Below, in pieces: positions 1-6,871 of a stretch of DNA of 11,170 bases. Source of the stretch: Azonexus sp. (GTDB taxonomy: Bacteria > Pseudomonadota > Gammaproteobacteria > Burkholderiales > Rhodocyclaceae); NCBI GenBank assembly GCA_031285115.1, contig JAITWU010000166.1:1-11170 (forward strand), written 5' to 3'. The notes below the pieces were generated by a model. It saw only the letters and a program-made list of their open reading frames with translations, did not search any database and was not told where the DNA came from. A program made the position numbers and the translations under genes. Every line of letters begins with the position of its first letter. The stretch's first letter is position 1.

Positions 1-27
1 AGGATCGAAAACCACGGTGGCTCCAAG

Positions 28-76
28 TTCCTCCCCGTTGCGAAGCAATGGGGAGGGGGACCATGCGAAGCATGGT
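28..76. repeat. Two adjacent GAA-loop hairpins (REP-like)
   Basis: Two stem-loops lie back to back. The first pairs 30-41 with 45-56: a 12-bp stem including one G-T pair, closed by the triloop GAA, and two further G-T pairs could extend it to 28-58. The second pairs 60-66 with 70-76: a perfect 7-bp stem, again with GAA as loop. Both share the core GCGAAGC, and GCGAAG recurs at 92-97. Paired stems with a shared core in an intergenic region are typical of dispersed REP-type repeats. No T run follows on either strand, so a classical terminator is unlikely. Copy number cannot be judged from this window. Confidence 0.55.
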
Positions 77-283
77 GGAGGGGTAGGCGAGCGCGAAGTC
101 ATGATGGCTTATTCACGGGCAAATTCTCAGCACTGCCTTGAAATTACAGGGAATTTGATGCTCTGGCCCTGGATGATCGCCTGAATGCCTTTGGCATTTA
201 CTCAATATCGGCAATCATTTCCGACCGCCGCCCAAAGCCCCTCTTCCCCGGCCCCTCTCCGTCAAGAGAGAGGGGAGTATCGC
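77..283. other. Intergenic stretch without a recognisable gene
   Basis: I see no reading frame with a start, ribosome site and protein-like composition here. There is a short hairpin with a 6-bp stem (184-189 with 193-198, loop TTT) and a longer one with an 8-bp stem (252-259 with 268-275). The second lies just past the stop codon of the minus-strand thioesterase gene and could help end that transcript or protect its 3' end. It lacks a following T run on the minus strand, so it is not a canonical intrinsic terminator. A plus-strand frame of about 49 codons ending near 284 has no start codon and a repetitive Pro/Ser/Arg end, and I do not count it as a gene. Confidence 0.5.
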
Positions 284-775
284 CTAACTGACGACGTAGT
301 CAGCGCCAGCGGTGGCGATCAGCAGGCCCTTTTCGTTTTCCAGACGCATCTGCACTGAAGCGATGCGACCGCCCAGGCGCGTCACTTGCCCGGTTGCGGT
401 AAAGGTTTTGCCGATGCCCTGGCGCAGGTAAGAGGTGTGCAGGCCGATGGTGCCGACATGGGCGAAACGGTGGGCGACCTGCTCGGCGCTCTCGTCATGG
501 AATTTTTCGCCAATGCTGACGGCCACTGCCAGGCCGCCGACCGTATCGAGGGCGGTGGCAATGACGCCGCCGTGCAGGCGATTGTGCAGATACTGGCCGA
601 TCAGTTCCGGGCGCATGTCGAAGGCCAGTTGCGGCGCGGCGGGCGCCAGTGAAACGACGCGCAGGCCGATCATCGCGTTGAAGCGCAGATGCTGCTCGAA
701 GACCTCGCGCAGCATTGCCTCAAGACGCTGCTGTTCGGCAGCGGAACGCGGGGCGGAAAGTGATGAATCTGTCAT
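284..775 (-). CDS. yigI: YigI-like acyl-CoA thioesterase (hotdog fold)
   Basis: This is a 163-residue PaaI/YigI-type hotdog-fold thioesterase, expected to be cytoplasmic and to hydrolyse acyl-CoA. The hallmark is the block LHGGVIATALD (residues 67-77), with HGG at 68-70 and D77. From memory it matches the corresponding stretch of E. coli YigI closely, as do the later GTIGLHTSYLRQG and FTATGQ segments, and the length fits that family. I chose the ATG at 775. The frame stays open to a TTG at 808, but those 11 residues (Phe, Leu and Ile rich) look unlike the family and overlap a promoter-like sequence. No good ribosome site precedes 775. The gene is divergent from the che operon and has no evident functional link to it. 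The substrate cannot be read from the sequence. Confidence 0.85.
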   Translation of the reverse strand: MTDSSLSAPRSAAEQQRLEAMLREVFEQHLRFNAMIGLRVVSLAPAAPQLAFDMRPELIGQYLHNRLHGGVIATALDTVGGLAVAVSIGEKFHDESAEQVAHRFAHVGTIGLHTSYLRQGIGKTFTATGQVTRLGGRIASVQMRLENEKGLLIATAGADYVVS

Positions 776-779
776 AATC

Positions 780-808
780 AAAATAAATGGCAAAAAAGAT
801 ACAGTCAA
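780..808 (-). promoter_or_regulatory. Sigma70-like promoter for the thioesterase gene
   Basis: On the minus strand TTGACT (808-803) is followed by a 17-base spacer and TATTTT (785-780). This is close to the TTGACA/TATAAT consensus at ideal spacing. The -10 box ends only four bases before the ATG at 775, so a start at the usual distance would fall on or just inside the start codon and give a leaderless or near-leaderless mRNA. That fits the missing ribosome site. Transcription from another promoter is possible. Confidence 0.45.
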
Positions 809-913
809 TTATCGGCGTCGCCTCCAGTCATGGTCAATCGTCGTCGCCTGTAATACGATTGCCACATACCCCTGTCACTGTTAGTGTTGCAACCTGGCCG
901 AAAGATTCCGGTA

Positions 914-948
914 GCGATGTCTCGGGCATCGCAAATTTATGCTATAAA
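914..948 (+). promoter_or_regulatory. Candidate che operon promoter with palindromic operator
   Basis: TGCTATAAA (940-948) reads as an extended -10 element: TG, one base, then TATAAA. No recognisable -35 hexamer sits at the right distance. Its place is taken by an inverted repeat, GCGATG (914-919) and CATCGC (927-932), around a 7-base centre. A palindrome over the -35 zone suggests a regulator-binding site. Transcription would begin near 955 and leave a leader of about 80 bases before cheY. The assignment is by eye. Confidence 0.4.
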
Positions 949-970
949 CATAAAATACCCCGTGCGAATT

Positions 971-995
971 AAAATTATTACATTTAATAAATTTT
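971..995. promoter_or_regulatory. AT-rich inverted repeat in the cheY leader
   Basis: AAAATTATTA (971-980) pairs with TAATAAATTTT (985-995) with one bulged base and a 4-base centre. The block is entirely A/T except for one C, in sharp contrast to the GC-rich genes. It lies 40-65 bases ahead of cheY, downstream of the proposed -10 box. It could be a protein-binding site, an RNA hairpin in the leader, or simply AT-rich promoter DNA. Confidence 0.3.
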
Positions 996-1035
996 GGCAT
1001 ATACTGCGGCGAAATTCGCTAAAAATGGAAAAGAT

Positions 1036-1401
1036 ATGAAGACAGTCTTTCTCGTCGATGACTCGGCAACCATTCTTCTCAGCATCTCGGGCATCTTGTC
1101 CAAGGCCGGTTACGCCACGGAGAAGGCCGCCAGTGCGGAAGAAGCGTTGAAGAAGTTGCAGGGCGGTCTGAAGATCGACCTGATGATTACCGACCTCAAC
1201 ATGCCCGGCATGAACGGCATCGACCTGATCAAGGAAGTGCGCAAGATGCCCGCCTACAAGTTCGTGCCGATCCTGTTTCTGACCACCGAGTCGCAGCAGT
1301 CGCGCAAGCAGGAAGCCAAGGCGGCGGGCGCTTCGGGCTGGATCGTCAAACCGGCGACTGCGGATGAACTGCTCAACACGATCAAACTGGTAGTGCGTTG
1401 A
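1036..1401 (+). CDS. cheY: CheY-like single-domain response regulator
   Basis: This is a 121-residue receiver domain with no output domain, the usual size for CheY. The acidic pair is D8-D9 (VDDS), the phosphoacceptor is D53 ([10 protein letters not shown]), the conserved Thr is T83 or T84 (FLTTES) and the conserved Lys is K105 (KPA), so it should be phosphorylated by the CheA of this operon. The ATG at 1036 is chosen over an in-frame TTG at 994 because GGAAAAG (1027-1033) lies just before it and the protein then starts directly with the first beta strand. It is the first gene of the operon. Whether it acts on a flagellar motor or another target cannot be told, as no motility genes are in the window. 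Confidence 0.95.
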   Translation: MKTVFLVDDSATILLSISGILSKAGYATEKAASAEEALKKLQGGLKIDLMITDLNMPGMNGIDLIKEVRKMPAYKFVPILFLTTESQQSRKQEAKAAGASGWIVKPATADELLNTIKLVVR

Positions 1402-1403
1402 GC

Positions 1404-2657
1404 ATGGACTACGCCCAATTTCTCAAGCGCACCGTGATCGTCGGCGGCATCATGACGCTGGCCATCGGCCTTGGCGTCTACCTGTTGTACGGGGCGTTCC
1501 ATCGCGGCTTTGCCTCAAGCCCTATCGTCGATGCGCTGGGGGCAATGTTCATCGTCATCATCACCATTGCCGGTCAGCATCAGGTTTCCCGGCTCTTTTT
1601 CCGTGGCCCCAATCTGGGCATGGTGACCAACGACGATGACCAGAAGCGCCAGGATGCGCTCAAACAGGTGGCCGAAGAGGTCGCCGGTGAACTGACCCAG
1701 GTGCATGATTTCAATCAGGTCATGCGCAACCAGTTGCATGATGTCATCGCCAAAACCGAGCAGGCCGCTTTCGATATTGTCAGCCGCTTGCAGGCGATCG
1801 ACGAAGTGGTGGTCAAGCTCGACGGCATGGTGCAGCAGACCGCCAACAACAGCGTTGAACTCGCCGCCGCCTCGGAAGCCCAGATTGCGCAGAATCATCA
1901 GACCATCGAGCAGATGAACGGTTACGTCAGCCGTCGCCAGAAAGAATCCCAGCAGGAGCAGGAACAGGTGACGCAGGTGGTGCACGAAGCCCGCTCGCTC
2001 GAATCGCTGGTGCAACTCATCAAGCATATTGCCGGGCAGACCAACCTGCTCGCCCTCAACGCCGCCATCGAGGCGGCGCGCGCCGGTGAAGCCGGGCGCG
2101 GTTTTGCCGTCGTCGCCGACGAGGTGAGAAAACTGTCGGGCGAGACGGAAAGCGCGGTGGTCCAGATCAGCCAGGGCATTTCCGCCGTCGCCGAACATAT
2201 CGAAACGCAGTTCAAGGACAAGCTCTCGCAGGTCAATCAGGCCAAGGAACAGCAATTGCTCGAATCTTTCTCGAAGCAGATCAGCGAACTGGGCCGCAAT
2301 TACGAAGAATCCATCCGCCATCAAACCGAGGTTTTGCGCAGCATTCTCGAAAGCAGCAAGCAACTCGCCAGTATGTTCATGGATGCGCAGGCCAGCGTAC
2401 AGTTTCAGGACATCAGCCGCCAGCAGATCGAGCAGGTTATGGCGGCGCTGTCGCAGCTCGATGAACACGCCGGGCTGCTGGCCAAACGGCTGCGCGATTA
2501 CGAGGACAGCAGCATCGCCTACGCGCCGATCACCAAGCATCTTGAAGACATGTACGGCAAATATGTGATGGACAGCCAGCGCATCGCCCACCACACCTCG
2601 TTGCAGTCTGCTGCCCCGGCGCAGCAGGCCGCGTCGTCGCGCATCGAACTCTTTTAG
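1404..2657 (+). CDS. Short two-TM receptor-like protein (MCP1) with CheZ-like C-terminal segment
   Basis: A 417-residue protein with two close membrane helices (about 10-31 and 41-60) joined by roughly nine residues, so it has no room for a periplasmic sensor domain. The rest is a cytoplasmic coiled coil. The MCP hairpin tip ([18 protein letters not shown], from 211) is well conserved. No Glu/Gln-pair methylation consensus is obvious. C-terminal to the hairpin, FQDISRQ (334-340) resembles the CheZ catalytic stretch FQDLTGQ, keeping Asp and Gln in D-x3-Q spacing (D336, Q340). A polar, Ala/Gln-rich linker follows and the protein ends -IELF. Start: the ATG two bases after the cheY stop; a TTG at 1398 overlaps cheY and is less likely. 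No clear ribosome site is seen, so coupling to cheY is probable. The MCP assignment is firm; phosphatase activity is inference. Confidence 0.85.
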   Translation: MDYAQFLKRTVIVGGIMTLAIGLGVYLLYGAFHRGFASSPIVDALGAMFIVIITIAGQHQVSRLFFRGPNLGMVTNDDDQKRQDALKQVAEEVAGELTQVHDFNQVMRNQLHDVIAKTEQAAFDIVSRLQAIDEVVVKLDGMVQQTANNSVELAAASEAQIAQNHQTIEQMNGYVSRRQKESQQEQEQVTQVVHEARSLESLVQLIKHIAGQTNLLALNAAIEAARAGEAGRGFAVVADEVRKLSGETESAVVQISQGISAVAEHIETQFKDKLSQVNQAKEQQLLESFSKQISELGRNYEESIRHQTEVLRSILESSKQLASMFMDAQASVQFQDISRQQIEQVMAALSQLDEHAGLLAKRLRDYEDSSIAYAPITKHLEDMYGKYVMDSQRIAHHTSLQSAAPAQQAASSRIELF

Positions 2658-2661
2658 GAGG
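2656..2661 (+). promoter_or_regulatory. Strong ribosome binding site overlapping a stop codon
   Basis: AGGAGG overlaps the TAG stop of the preceding gene and sits five bases before the ATG at 2667. A very similar arrangement (GAGGAG, then CCGTC, then ATG) precedes cheW at 6861-6872. These consensus sites suggest high translation of the STAS protein and CheW relative to genes with weak sites such as cheD. Confidence 0.8.
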
Positions 2662-2666
2662 CCGTC

Positions 2667-2963
2667 ATGTCCCCGCTGACCGTCGTCAATGATTTGACCA
2701 TCTACCACGCCCTCGAACAGAAGCAGGTTTTGCTCGACGCGCTGGCGACAACTGATGATCTTGAATTGAATCTCGCCCAGGTCACGGAAATGGACACCGC
2801 CGGGCTGCAACTGCTCGTATTGCTCAAAAAAGAGGCGCAGAAGGCTGGCAAACGGGTGCGCATCGTCGCCCACAGCCAGGCCGTCAGCGCGATCATTGAT
2901 TTTTGCAACATGGCCGCCGAGTTCGGCGATCCGCTGGTCATCCCGGCCCGCGAGACAGCCTGA
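2667..2963 (+). CDS. STAS-domain protein (anti-sigma antagonist-like)
   Basis: A 98-residue single STAS domain, the size of SpoIIAA-type proteins. The signature is in EMDTAGLQLLVLL, where D43-T44-A45-G46 stands in the place of the D-S-S/A-G motif that carries the phosphorylated Ser or Thr, so T44 is the candidate site. It lies 11 bases ahead of cheA, inside the operon, so it probably acts in the chemotaxis complex rather than on a sigma factor; no switch-type kinase or sigma-factor gene is nearby. From memory, Sinorhizobium has a small protein of similar size, CheS, encoded near its cheA, which binds CheA and speeds loss of CheY phosphate. Whether the two are related I cannot say. Confidence 0.85.
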   Translation: MSPLTVVNDLTIYHALEQKQVLLDALATTDDLELNLAQVTEMDTAGLQLLVLLKKEAQKAGKRVRIVAHSQAVSAIIDFCNMAAEFGDPLVIPARETA

Positions 2964-2974
2964 GGAAACGTCAA

Positions 2975-5218
2975 ATGGATGAAATCACCAGCGTCTTTGT
3001 TCAGGAAAGCCGTGAACAACTGGCCGAGATGGAAGCGGGCCTCCTGCGTCTGGAGCAGAATCCGGATGACGGCGACAACATCAACGCCATTTTTCGCGCC
3101 GCCCACACCATCAAGGGCGGTTCCGGCGTCGTCGAGTGTCACTTCATCGAAGCCTTTACGCACAATGTCGAGAACCTGCTCGACAATCTGCGCAATGGCG
3201 ACCTCGCGGTCAGCCCGGAAATCGCCACGCTGCTGCTCGAATGTTGCGACCAGATGGCCGGTTTGATCGAGGTGCTGGCCGCCAACGCCAGCGCCCCCGA
3301 CGCCGCCCTGACGGCCAGCGGCGAAGCCTTGACCGGACGCCTCAAAGCCTTTCTTGCCGCAGCCGCTGGCGGCGAGGCGGCGAGCGCCCTGCCGCTCGCC
3401 AGCGACCCGACGGTCGAGGTCGAAAGCTCCGGCGGCGGCATCGTCTTGAACGACAGTTGGCACATTTCCGTGCGCTTTGGCGAAAACGTCCTGCGCGGCG
3501 GCATGGACCCGCTTTCTTTCATTCGCTACCTCGCCACCCTGGGCGAGATTCTCGACATCGAAACCATCACCGACGCCATGCCCGCCGCTGCGGCGATGGA
3601 CCCGGAATCCTGCTACATCGGCTTCGAGATCCAGTTGCAGACGCGCAGTTCCAAGGCCGACATCGAACAGGTTTTCGATTTCGTCCGCGATGAATGTGAA
3701 TTGCGCATCCTCGCACCCAACAGCAAGCTCTCCGAGTACATCAAGCACATCAGGGAGTTGCCGGAAGACGCCATGCGCCTCGGCGAAATTCTCGTGCGCA
3801 GCGGCGCGCTGACCCAGGCGGAACTGGAAAACGGCCTCAAGGGGCAGCGGCAAAGCAGCGCCGAACCGCTATCCGCCGATGACGAACCGGCGCCGCCGCC
3901 GCCCTTGGGCGAAATTCTCGTCGATAACAAGGTGGTGCATCAGGAAGTGGTCAATGCCGCCGTCGCCAAACAGGCGCAGGTCACTGACAAAAAAACCAAG
4001 GAAGCCCGCCTCGTCCGCGTCCAGGCCGACAAGCTCGACCAGTTGATCGACCTGGTCGGCGAACTGGTCATTGCCGGGGCCTCGGCCAACCTGCTGGCGC
4101 AGAAGTCGCGGCAGACCGATCTGGTCGAAGCTACCTCGGTGCTCTCACGGCTCGTCGAAAATATCCGCGATTCGGCCCTGCAACTGCGCATGGTCCAGAT
4201 TGGCGAAACCTTCAACCGCTTCAACCGCGTCGTCCGCGATGTCTCGAAGGAACTGGGCAAGGAAATCGAACTCGCCATCAGCGGCGCTGAAACCGAACTC
4301 GACAAAACCGTCATCGAGAAAATCGGCGACCCGCTCATGCACCTTGTGCGCAATTCGCTCGACCACGGCATTGAGCCGGTCGCCGTCCGTCTGGAGCGCG
4401 GCAAACCGGCCTGTGGCCGCGTCTCGCTCAACGCCTACCATGATTCGGGCAGCATCGTCATCGAAATCAGCGACGATGGCGGCGGTCTGAACAAGGAAAG
4501 AATCACCGCCAAAGCCATCGAGCGCGGCCTCATCGCCGCCGACGCCACGCTCTCCGACAATGAGATCAACAACCTCATTTTTGAAGCCGGGTTCTCGACC
4601 GCCGACAAGGTTTCCAACCTTTCCGGGCGCGGCGTCGGCATGGATGTCGTGCGGCGCAATATCCAGTCGCTGCGCGGCACCGTCGATGTCCGCTCGGTCG
4701 AGGGCGAGGGTTCGGTATTCACCATTCGCCTGCCGCTCACGCTTGCCATCATCGACGGCTTCCTCGTCGGCGTAGACAAAGCCGCCTACGTGATTCCGCT
4801 CGATACCGTGGTCGAGTGCATCGAACTTGGCTCTCAGACAGCCGAGCGCAATTTTCTCAATCTGCGCGGCGAGGCCCTGCCTTTTATCCGTCTGCGCGAA
4901 CTGTTCGAGGTTCCCGGCGCGCCGCCGCCGCGCGAAAGCATTGTCGTCGTGCAATTTGCCGGGCAGCGCGCGGGCATCGTCGTCGATCAGTTGATGGGCG
5001 AATTCCAGACCGTCATCAAGCCGCTCGGCGTCATGTTCCGCCATCTGCGCGGCATCGGCGGCTCAACCATTCTCGGCAGCGGCGAAGTAGCCCTGATTCT
5101 CGATGTCGCCGCCCTGGTTCACACCGTCACCCGCAACGAGCAGCAACAGCTTTTACCCGGCCGCAGCCATCCGGCGGCGGTCACTCACCACCCTTCCCAC
5201 TCGCTTTCCCAGCATTGA
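2975..5218 (+). CDS. cheA: Chemotaxis histidine kinase CheA with MshEN-like motifs
   Basis: A 747-residue CheA. P1 (Hpt) spans about 1-105, with phosphorylated H44 in AAHTIKG. Residues about 160-247 resemble the ferredoxin-like CheY-binding P2 domain (WHISVRFG to CELRIL). Between P2 and P3 lie two copies of an LGEILV motif (268-291 and 310-333), discussed as MshEN-like. P3 (dimerisation) runs about 343-408. The P4 kinase domain has N box N460 with D463-H464, G1 DDGGG (500-504), F box around 536-541 and G2 GRGVGMDV (551-558). P5 (CheW-like) starts near 590. All catalytic elements are present. The start at 2975 follows GAGGAA (2962-2967); the frame extends upstream to 2903, overlapping the STAS gene, without Hpt-like sequence. 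It phosphorylates CheY and CheB. Confidence 0.97.
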   Translation: MDEITSVFVQESREQLAEMEAGLLRLEQNPDDGDNINAIFRAAHTIKGGSGVVECHFIEAFTHNVENLLDNLRNGDLAVSPEIATLLLECCDQMAGLIEVLAANASAPDAALTASGEALTGRLKAFLAAAAGGEAASALPLASDPTVEVESSGGGIVLNDSWHISVRFGENVLRGGMDPLSFIRYLATLGEILDIETITDAMPAAAAMDPESCYIGFEIQLQTRSSKADIEQVFDFVRDECELRILAPNSKLSEYIKHIRELPEDAMRLGEILVRSGALTQAELENGLKGQRQSSAEPLSADDEPAPPPPLGEILVDNKVVHQEVVNAAVAKQAQVTDKKTKEARLVRVQADKLDQLIDLVGELVIAGASANLLAQKSRQTDLVEATSVLSRLVENIRDSALQLRMVQIGETFNRFNRVVRDVSKELGKEIELAISGAETELDKTVIEKIGDPLMHLVRNSLDHGIEPVAVRLERGKPACGRVSLNAYHDSGSIVIEISDDGGGLNKERITAKAIERGLIAADATLSDNEINNLIFEAGFSTADKVSNLSGRGVGMDVVRRNIQSLRGTVDVRSVEGEGSVFTIRLPLTLAIIDGFLVGVDKAAYVIPLDTVVECIELGSQTAERNFLNLRGEALPFIRLRELFEVPGAPPPRESIVVVQFAGQRAGIVVDQLMGEFQTVIKPLGVMFRHLRGIGGSTILGSGEVALILDVAALVHTVTRNEQQQLLPGRSHPAAVTHHPSHSLSQH

Positions 5219-5233
5219 TACGAGGATAGAAAA

Positions 5234-6862
5234 ATGTTCAAAAACCTGAAACTTGGCGTTCGCCTCGGCATCGGCTTTGGCTTTGTGCTGATCCTGCTCG
5301 TCGTCATCGCCACCATCTCCCTCCTGCGCATTGGCGACCTCGATGGCCGGATCGGCCAGATCGCCAACGAAAACCTGCCGAAACAAATCACCGCCAGCGA
5401 AATGATCGGCCAGATGAACAACATCTCGACCGCCATCCGCAGCGTGCACATCCTCATGGACCCGGTCAAGAAAAAGCCTTACGAGGACATCATCGCCTCC
5501 TCGATCAAGGTGGTCGACGAGAAATTGGCCGTCCTCGACAAGCTGATAACGACCGAAAAGGGCCGCAAGCTCCTCGCTGACGCCCAGGCGAAACTGAAGC
5601 TCTATGAAGAAGACATCGCCAAATTCCGCGAACAGGCCAAGGATAATCACGACGAATTGAACGTCGCCCTGATTTTCGGCAGCCTGGAAAAAAACGAGAA
5701 CGACGCCACCGACGCCGTCAGCGCCATCGTCGAGCTGCAAAACGAAGTGACCCGGGAGAGCGCCAAGGAAGCCGCCGAAATCGCCGCCAGCGCCAAAACC
5801 CTGATCCTTGGTCTGGCCGGGGCCGCCATTGTGCTCGCCCTGATTTTCGCCTTCTTCATCACCCGTTCGATCACCCGGCCAATCAATGAAGCCGTCGCCG
5901 CCGCCAGCCGTCTTGCCGAGGGCGACCTGACCGTTCGCATCGAATCCGACAGCAAGGATGAAACCGGCCAGTTGATGAGCGCCTTGCAGAACATGATCGC
6001 CCGCCTGACGCAGATCATCACCGATGTCAAAACCGCCGCCGATAACCTGACCAACGCCGCTGGTCAGGTTTCTTCGACGGCGCAGACCCTGTCGCAATCT
6101 TCCAGCGAACAGGCGGCTTCGGTCGAAGAAACGACCTCGTCGATGGAACAGATGACCGCCTCGATTGCGCAAAACACCGAAAACGCCCGCGTCACCGACG
6201 GCATGGCCTCCAAGGCCGCGCAGGAAGCCGCCGAAGGCGGCTCCGCCGTGACGCAGACGGTCGAGGACATGAAGAGCATCGCTGGCAAGATCGGCATCAT
6301 CGACGACATTGCCTACCAGACCAACCTGCTCGCCTTGAACGCCGCCATCGAAGCCGCCCGCGCCGGCGACCACGGCAAGGGCTTCGCCGTCGTCGCCGCC
6401 GAAGTGCGGAAACTCGCCGAGCGTTCGCAGGTCGCCGCGCAGGAAATCGGCGATCTCGCTTCTTCCTCGGTCAAACAGGCCGAGCGGGCGGGTTCGCTGC
6501 TCTCCGGCATGGTGCCGACCATCCGCAAGACTTCCGACCTCGTTCAGGAAATCGCTTCCGCCTCCAGCGAGCAGTCTTCCGGCGTCGCCCAGATCAACGG
6601 CGCGATGGGCCAGTTGAATCAGGCCACCCAGCAGAACGCCTCGGCTTCTGAAGAACTCGCGGCCACCGCCGAAGAACTCGGCGGCCAGGCCCAGCAACTT
6701 CAGCAGACCATGACTTTCTTCCGCCTCGACGGCAACCAGCGCGCCGCCCACCAGAGTTTCGCGCCGCCGCCCGCCCGCGCCGCTGCCGCCGCCAAGCCGC
6801 GCCCGGCGGCCAGCCAACCCATCGCCGCCAAGATCAACGAGGGCGATTTCGAGCGCTATTGA
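5234..6862 (+). CDS. Transmembrane methyl-accepting chemotaxis protein (MCP2)
   Basis: A 542-residue classical chemoreceptor: TM1 about 12-31, a helical periplasmic domain of about 155 residues that looks like a four-helix-bundle sensor, TM2 about 190-209, HAMP about 210-262, then the signalling hairpin with tip [19 protein letters not shown] (from 360). A methylation consensus lies at 294-303 (AASVEETTSS, E298-E299), with a partner pair at E473-E474, so it should be a substrate for the neighbouring CheR, CheB and CheD. A roughly 40-residue Ala/Pro-rich tail ends in DFERY, which fits the CheR/CheB-binding pentapeptide pattern. GAGGA (5222-5226) precedes the ATG, 15 bases after the cheA stop. 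The ligand cannot be deduced: this periplasmic fold varies greatly and no specific binding motif is visible. Confidence 0.93.
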   Translation: MFKNLKLGVRLGIGFGFVLILLVVIATISLLRIGDLDGRIGQIANENLPKQITASEMIGQMNNISTAIRSVHILMDPVKKKPYEDIIASSIKVVDEKLAVLDKLITTEKGRKLLADAQAKLKLYEEDIAKFREQAKDNHDELNVALIFGSLEKNENDATDAVSAIVELQNEVTRESAKEAAEIAASAKTLILGLAGAAIVLALIFAFFITRSITRPINEAVAAASRLAEGDLTVRIESDSKDETGQLMSALQNMIARLTQIITDVKTAADNLTNAAGQVSSTAQTLSQSSSEQAASVEETTSSMEQMTASIAQNTENARVTDGMASKAAQEAAEGGSAVTQTVEDMKSIAGKIGIIDDIAYQTNLLALNAAIEAARAGDHGKGFAVVAAEVRKLAERSQVAAQEIGDLASSSVKQAERAGSLLSGMVPTIRKTSDLVQEIASASSEQSSGVAQINGAMGQLNQATQQNASASEELAATAEELGGQAQQLQQTMTFFRLDGNQRAAHQSFAPPPARAAAAAKPRPAASQPIAAKINEGDFERY

Positions 6863-6871
6863 GGAGCCGTC

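Noticed and set aside
252..275. Hairpin after the thioesterase stop as an intrinsic terminator
   Set aside because: The 8-bp stem is good, but the minus-strand continuation is G/C-rich with no T run, so I kept it only as a structural note.
994..1017. Sigma54-type or sigma28-type promoter just before cheY
   Set aside because: TGGCAT...TGCGG looked like a -24/-12 element, but the GG-to-GC distance is eight bases instead of ten. A TAAA...GGCGAAAT match to the flagellar sigma has the wrong spacing by one base and several mismatches.
1515..2873. Long minus-strand open frame (452 codons) opposite MCP1 and the STAS gene
   Set aside because: It lies antisense to clearly coding DNA with strong family motifs, and its translation is low-complexity with no domain signature. 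Such frames arise from the GC-rich third codon positions of the real genes.
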